Below, piece after piece: positions 60,324 to 64,000 of a stretch of DNA of 64,000 nucleotides; the first letter of the stretch is position 1, and every line of letters begins with the position of its first letter. The stretch is from NCBI RefSeq assembly GCF_003259335.1, contig NZ_QLLL01000007.1, forward strand, positions 233,262-297,261. The letters are read 5' to 3'. Position numbers and translations under genes: made by a program. The DNA is from Chitinophaga skermanii (GTDB taxonomy: Bacteria > Bacteroidota > Bacteroidia > Chitinophagales > Chitinophagaceae). The notes under the pieces were generated by a model that was given only the letters and a program-made list of their open reading frames with translations, searched no databases and was not told the origin of the DNA.

Positions 60324-61608
60324 CATTATTTGCCTGTTAAGTACGTTTTTTGTCTTAGCAGCGGCAAACAGTGTTACCGCCCAGAATAATTCTCCATATT
60401 CCCGCTATGGCATAGGCGAATTGAATAACAACCAGAATGCGGCTAATCGCGGTATGGGAGGCGTTTCACTAGGTTATACCGACGCACAAGTCGTGAATTT
60501 CGTGAATCCTGCAAGTTATTCCAAACTTTTACTGACTACGTTCGACGTAGGCGTAGAGGGCGGTGTAAAAACACTATCAAATCAATCGGAAAATTATAGG
60601 TCCGGTTTAGGTACCATCTCATATTTGCAATTGGGCGTGCCCATTAAACGCAATTGGGGTATGAACTTCGGTTTACGCCCAATGAGTACTGTATCATACG
60701 ATATCAGCACATCACAAGAACGCACTTTCTTTGATACTTTGAAAGTTCCAGTAGTGAATCAATACGAAGGTAGCGGTGGTATTTACCAAGCTTACGTAGG
60801 TACAGGTTTCGCTATCGGTGGTTTCAGTGCCGGTGTAAATGTTGGTTACCTCTTCGGTAATATAACAAACAGCACCAAAGCTCTTTTCCCTGCTACTTCT
60901 GGTATTACACCTTCTGCCCGTAGCGTTCGTCAATCTTATTCCAGCTTTTTCTACAACGTAGGTATCCAATACTCTATTAAGTTGAATAAAGACATGGCCT
61001 TAACAATTGGCGCAACCGGTAGCACGAAGCAGAATTTGACTACTAAAACCAATACCCTCGAAGAAACTTTGTACTACGATGCATCCTCCAATGCCTACGG
61101 CTCATTGGATACATCTAACTACACGGTGGGCGCAAAAGGAACAACTGTTTACCCTGCCACTTTTGGCGTTGGTATTATGTTGGCGAAGAACGAGAAATTC
61201 CAAGTCGGCGTAGATTTCAACATGGGTAAATGGGACGACTTCCGCAAAAACGACCAAAAAGACTCCGTTGGTAACGCTTGGAAACTTGCCATCGGTGGCC
61301 AGGTTACGCCCAATGCCCGTGCATTAACAGGCTATGGTAACCGTATCACCTACCGCGCAGGTGGTTTCTTCGGAAGAGATTATATCAAATTAGACGGTCA
61401 AAACTTACCTATCTTCGGTGTAACCGTAGGTGCAGGTTTGCCTGTTCGTAGATACAATAACTACACAAACCAATATACCGTGGTGAACGTAGCGTTCGAA
61501 GCGGGTCGTAGAGGTAACAGCAGTTCTACGCTGAAAGAAGCATCTTACCGCGTGGTAGTTGGCTTTACTTTGAGCGATATTTGGTTTAGAAGAAATGCTT
61601 ACCGCTAG
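60304..61608 (+). CDS. Outer-membrane beta-barrel protein next to lptC
   Basis: The 434-residue protein has a signal peptide (to AAANSVTAQ) and then NNSPYSRYGIGELNNNQNAANRGMGGVSLGY, a start typical of FadL-like or PorV-like barrels of Bacteroidota, with a conserved NFVNPASYSKL. Many amphipathic strands follow, ending SYRVVVGFTLSDIWFRRNAYR. It overlaps coaX by 20 bases and lptC by 14 bases. A role in outer-membrane transport or assembly is likely. FadL-type lipid transport is a guess. Confidence 0.82.
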   Translation: MHWTKASIICLLSTFFVLAAANSVTAQNNSPYSRYGIGELNNNQNAANRGMGGVSLGYTDAQVVNFVNPASYSKLLLTTFDVGVEGGVKTLSNQSENYRSGLGTISYLQLGVPIKRNWGMNFGLRPMSTVSYDISTSQERTFFDTLKVPVVNQYEGSGGIYQAYVGTGFAIGGFSAGVNVGYLFGNITNSTKALFPATSGITPSARSVRQSYSSFFYNVGIQYSIKLNKDMALTIGATGSTKQNLTTKTNTLEETLYYDASSNAYGSLDTSNYTVGAKGTTVYPATFGVGIMLAKNEKFQVGVDFNMGKWDDFRKNDQKDSVGNAWKLAIGGQVTPNARALTGYGNRITYRAGGFFGRDYIKLDGQNLPIFGVTVGAGLPVRRYNNYTNQYTVVNVAFEAGRRGNSSSTLKEASYRVVVGFTLSDIWFRRNAYR

Positions 61609-62254
61609 TAGATTGAAGAAGATATTTCCATACATGATGTTGATGGCCGCTACAGCCGGGTTGTTCAGTTGTGAAAACGATATGAACGACGTGAATGCTG
61701 TACAAGGTAACAACAAAGGCATCGAAAAAGGTGATAGTATTACAGCCATGTACAGCCAAAAAGGTATTGTAAAGGCCGAATTACGTTCCCCATACATGGA
61801 ACGCCATATCGAAGACGTAAAACCTTACGTGATCTTCCCAAAAGGCCTTCATGTTGATTTCTTCGATGACAGTACAAAAGTATCGGGCGAACTACAAGCC
61901 GACTGGGGTAAGTACTTTGATAATGATGCCGATATTTTCTTAAAGAAGAACGTCGTTTTCATTAACCTGAAAGAACAACGCCGCTTAGATTGCCAAGAGC
62001 TTACTTGGGATTCTAAAAAAGGTATGTTCTTCTGTAACTCAAACGTACGCATCTCCACTCCTAACGATACTTTATACGGTACCGGTATGGAAAGCGATCA
62101 AAACTTCGCTAACTATAAGATATTCAACCCTTCGGGCACATTACCCGGTGGCTTTATCGATACGGCGGCTACAGCACCCGTAGATACAACGGCAGGTAAC
62201 CCGGTTCCAGTTGCCCCAGCAACACCGGCAAATCCTAAGCCTACTGTGCAATAA
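61595..62254 (+). CDS. lptC: LPS export protein LptC
   Basis: The 219-residue protein has an N-terminal signal with lipobox-like GLFSC (Cys26) and the LptC domain: ITAMYSQKGIVKAELRSPYMERH, YVIFPKGLHVDFFDDSTKVSGELQADWGKYFDNDADIFLKKNVVFIN, CQELTWDSKKGMFFCNSNVRI. LptC takes lipopolysaccharide from the LptB2FG transporter and hands it to LptA. The lipoprotein form is usual in Bacteroidota. The Pro/Ala-rich tail after 190 is disordered. Start overlaps the previous gene; strong terminator follows. Confidence 0.9.
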   Translation: MLTASRLKKIFPYMMLMAATAGLFSCENDMNDVNAVQGNNKGIEKGDSITAMYSQKGIVKAELRSPYMERHIEDVKPYVIFPKGLHVDFFDDSTKVSGELQADWGKYFDNDADIFLKKNVVFINLKEQRRLDCQELTWDSKKGMFFCNSNVRISTPNDTLYGTGMESDQNFANYKIFNPSGTLPGGFIDTAATAPVDTTAGNPVPVAPATPANPKPTVQ

Positions 62255-62281
62255 GCTTTAATTCAAAACTTACTATAACGC

Positions 62282-62313
62282 AAAAGCCCAACATGATGAC
62301 ATGTTGGGCTTTT
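62282..62313 (+). terminator. Intrinsic terminator after lptC
   Basis: AAAAGCCCAACATG (62282-62295) pairs perfectly with 62300-62313 (14 bp, loop ATGA), ending in Ts. Confidence 0.93.
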
Positions 62314-62497
62314 GCGCTTTAACCTATTTTTTTAACCTAAAATTTCAGTCTAATAAGAATCAATAACTATGCCAGAATGAATAAATTGTTACGGCTTTTT
62401 TATGACGATCAAGTGATGAAGAAAATGAATATTTTATAAACATTTGTACTCCCTTATATCCCCTACCTACGCACTAAATATTAAAACATTTCGAATC

Positions 62498-63487
62498 ATG
62501 GAATATAGAAGGCTAGGAAAAACAGGCCTCCAATTAAGCGTATTATCCTTCGGCAGCTGGGTAACGTTTCATAAGCAAATCGACGATAAACTGGTAGATA
62601 ACCTCATGGGTATCGCGTACGACAACGGCATTAATTTCTTCGACAACGCTGAAGTATATGCCCTTGGTCAATCGGAATTAATGATGGGTAGGATTTTGAA
62701 GAAAAAGAACTGGGATCGTACTTCTTACACCGTTTCGAGCAAGGCTTACTTCGGGTGGAGAGGAAAAGAGAATAAACCGAACCAAACAGGTTTAAGTCGC
62801 AAACACCTTACCGAAGCTTGTCATGAAGCCTTACAACGTTTGCAGGTAGATTATTTGGATTTATACTTCTGTCACCGCCCCGATAAAAACACCCCTATCG
62901 AAGAGGTTGTATTTACGATGAATACCCTCATTCAGCAGGGTAAAATCCTATATTGGGGTACTTCTGAATGGAGCGCACAGGAAATTATGGAAGCGCACAT
63001 GGTAGCCCGCGAATACAGGTTAATAGGGCCTGCTATGGAGCAGCCAGAGTACAATATGTTCAACCGCGAGAAAGTAGAGCGAGAATTCTCCCAAATCTAT
63101 AAAACAGTTGGTTTAGGCACCACGATTTGGAGCCCTTTAGCTTCCGGCTTATTAACCGGGAAGTACAATAACGGCATTCCTGAAGGCTCGCGCCTTGGTT
63201 TAGAAGGGTTTGACTGGTTGAAGGATAAAACTTACGTAAGCGATAAAATCGAGAAAGTGAAGCAATTGACAGCCGTAGCTGAAAAATTGGGTACTACAAC
63301 AGCTACCTTATCTATCGCTTGGTGTGTGAAGAACCCGAATGTTACCACGGCAATTTTAGGCGCTACAAAAGAGTCCCAACTCACCGAAAACCTAAAAGCA
63401 CTAGATGTATTACCGCTCTTAAATGATGAAATCATGCAAGAAATCGAAGGTATCATGCAAACTGCTCCCGTTTTCCCACAGTATTAA
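62498..63487 (+). CDS. Aldo/keto reductase, Kv-beta-like (AKR6-type)
   Basis: 329 residues from ATG 62498 (MEYRRLGKTGLQLSVLSFGSW); the open frame begins at a TTG 18 codons earlier in AT-rich leader. TIM-barrel with catalytic Asp and Tyr in FFDNAEVYALGQSE, Lys in TVSSKAYFGW and His in LYFCHRPDKN. NADPH site near the end reads VTTAILGATKESQLTENLKAL. It probably reduces small carbonyl compounds. Kv-beta-like members are common in bacteria without channels. No partner gene is close. A terminator follows. Confidence 0.94.
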   Translation: MEYRRLGKTGLQLSVLSFGSWVTFHKQIDDKLVDNLMGIAYDNGINFFDNAEVYALGQSELMMGRILKKKNWDRTSYTVSSKAYFGWRGKENKPNQTGLSRKHLTEACHEALQRLQVDYLDLYFCHRPDKNTPIEEVVFTMNTLIQQGKILYWGTSEWSAQEIMEAHMVAREYRLIGPAMEQPEYNMFNREKVEREFSQIYKTVGLGTTIWSPLASGLLTGKYNNGIPEGSRLGLEGFDWLKDKTYVSDKIEKVKQLTAVAEKLGTTTATLSIAWCVKNPNVTTAILGATKESQLTENLKALDVLPLLNDEIMQEIEGIMQTAPVFPQY

Positions 63488-63508
63488 ACATATGACATAT
63501 CATAAAAG

Positions 63509-63541
63509 GAAAGCCGTTTCTACATCGTAGGAACGGCTTTC
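63509..63541 (+). terminator. Intrinsic terminator after the aldo/keto reductase gene
   Basis: GAAAGCCGTT (63509-63518) pairs with AACGGCTTTC (63532-63541), with an inner CTAC/GTAG stem. 21 bases past the stop. Confidence 0.88.
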
Positions 63542-63596
63542 TATCTTATTGGCCACTATATATAAGCCCTACATACTTCCAGTGAGTCAAATCATA

Positions 63597-64000
63597 ACCC
63601 AAAACCCGGTTTTGGGCGTTTATAATGTCGCAAACAATCCCTTTTCGTCGTAAAAAGCTTGTTTGCCTATTGTCTAGTCCTACAAAAAGTTTACACCCAC
63701 AAATGAAAAATGATGAAAAGAAGCAAATTATTTGGACTAAAAGGTCTTGGGGGTGGTCAATCGAGTTATGATGATTCATTTAGGCGCATGGTGGTGCGTG
63801 ACTACGAAACTGGTAATTTAAGTGTATCGCAGCTAGCCGTTAAATACGGCATAAAGAATCATGATGTAAAAAATTGGAAAAAGCGGTTTAGGGGCGATAT
63901 TGCGGTAATTACCACAATAAATGAAATAGCCATGACACCAGAAGAGCAAAAGGATCAAGCAGCGCTTAAGAAGGAGCTTGCAGCGCTTAAAAAAGAAGTA
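63597..64000 (+). mobile_element. IS3-type insertion sequence, left part (runs off the window)
   Basis: An orfA-type transposase gene begins at 63710 after AT-rich sequence. Upstream are a palindromic hairpin CCCAAAACCCGGTTTTGGG near 63598-63616 and GCAAACAA/TTGTTTGC arms near 63631-63665. The left end is not fixed; TGTCTAGTCCTACAAAAAGT near 63671 is a candidate terminal repeat. The right end is outside. Confidence 0.6.
63710..64000 (+). CDS. IS3-family transposase OrfA (3' partial)
   Basis: Open from ATG 63710 (or 63713) to the window edge, 97 codons: MMKRSKLFGLKGLGGGQSSY, then a helix-turn-helix (DSFRRMVVRDYETGNLSVSQLAVKYGIKNHDVKNWKKRF) and the start of a leucine-zipper-like stretch (EEQKDQAALKKELAALKKEV). 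This is the OrfA layout of IS3 elements, where OrfA binds the ends and a frameshift joins it to the DDE-containing OrfB. OrfB would lie beyond 64000. Confidence 0.85.
   Translation, partial: MMKRSKLFGLKGLGGGQSSYDDSFRRMVVRDYETGNLSVSQLAVKYGIKNHDVKNWKKRFRGDIAVITTINEIAMTPEEQKDQAALKKELAALKKEV

Overview
The window is a chromosomal stretch from a Bacteroidota bacterium, most likely near the Chitinophagaceae/Cytophaga-like lineages. The evidence is a giant surface protein with a type IX secretion C-terminal domain beside PorP/SprF and OmpA-like genes, a full alternative complex III (act) operon joined to cytochrome oxidase genes, a TonB receptor with a carboxypeptidase-regulatory N-domain, and several promoters of the Bacteroidota type (TTTG, about 19-21 bases, TAnnTTTG). 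No rRNA, tRNA or CRISPR array was recognised.

Layout. 1-9236: a tandem Ig-like adhesin (5' end outside the window), a PorP/SprF porin and an OmpA/PD40 protein, a three-gene type IX secretion cassette. 9527-25071: mostly single housekeeping genes (small lipoprotein, MATE exporter, PfkB kinase, S1/P1 nuclease, UvrB, Amt plus outer-membrane porin, DUF2461, Asd) and a secreted lamin-tail protein. 25181-27685: a DUF5606 protein with a Lys/Ala tail and an M3 oligopeptidase. 28037-32997: a metal-homeostasis island with a Fur/Zur-like regulator and a Sco protein on one strand, and a COG0523 GTPase and TonB receptor on the other. Palindromic operators sit at the GTPase and receptor promoters. 33086-34379: a small outer-membrane protein and PurN. 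35614-51867: a long respiratory operon, actABCDEF, cox2, cox1, ctaB, two cox3-type genes, cox4, sco, DUF420 and a small CxxC membrane protein. It should encode quinol oxidation by alternative complex III, electron transfer to an A-type oxidase, and oxidase assembly factors. 51874-63487: a Cys-rich MarR regulator, CLC channel/antiporter, AlkD-like protein, VOC protein, MeaB, two glycosyltransferases, a LON-domain protein, CoaX, an outer-membrane protein, LptC and an aldo/keto reductase. At the right edge an IS3-type orfA begins and runs out of the window.

The most unusual non-coding signal is a set of three intergenic arrays with an exact or near-exact 11-base period (13091-13249, 34495-34608, 34736-34863). 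Each has a different short core, and every core begins with CC on its pyrimidine-rich strand. Also notable are strong intercistronic hairpins without U-tracts inside operons, a Zur-like palindrome placed over the GTPase promoter followed by a structured leader with a 21-codon ORF, and a possible pseudoknot region at 27834-27927. All functions are inferred from sequence features read by eye; no database search was run.
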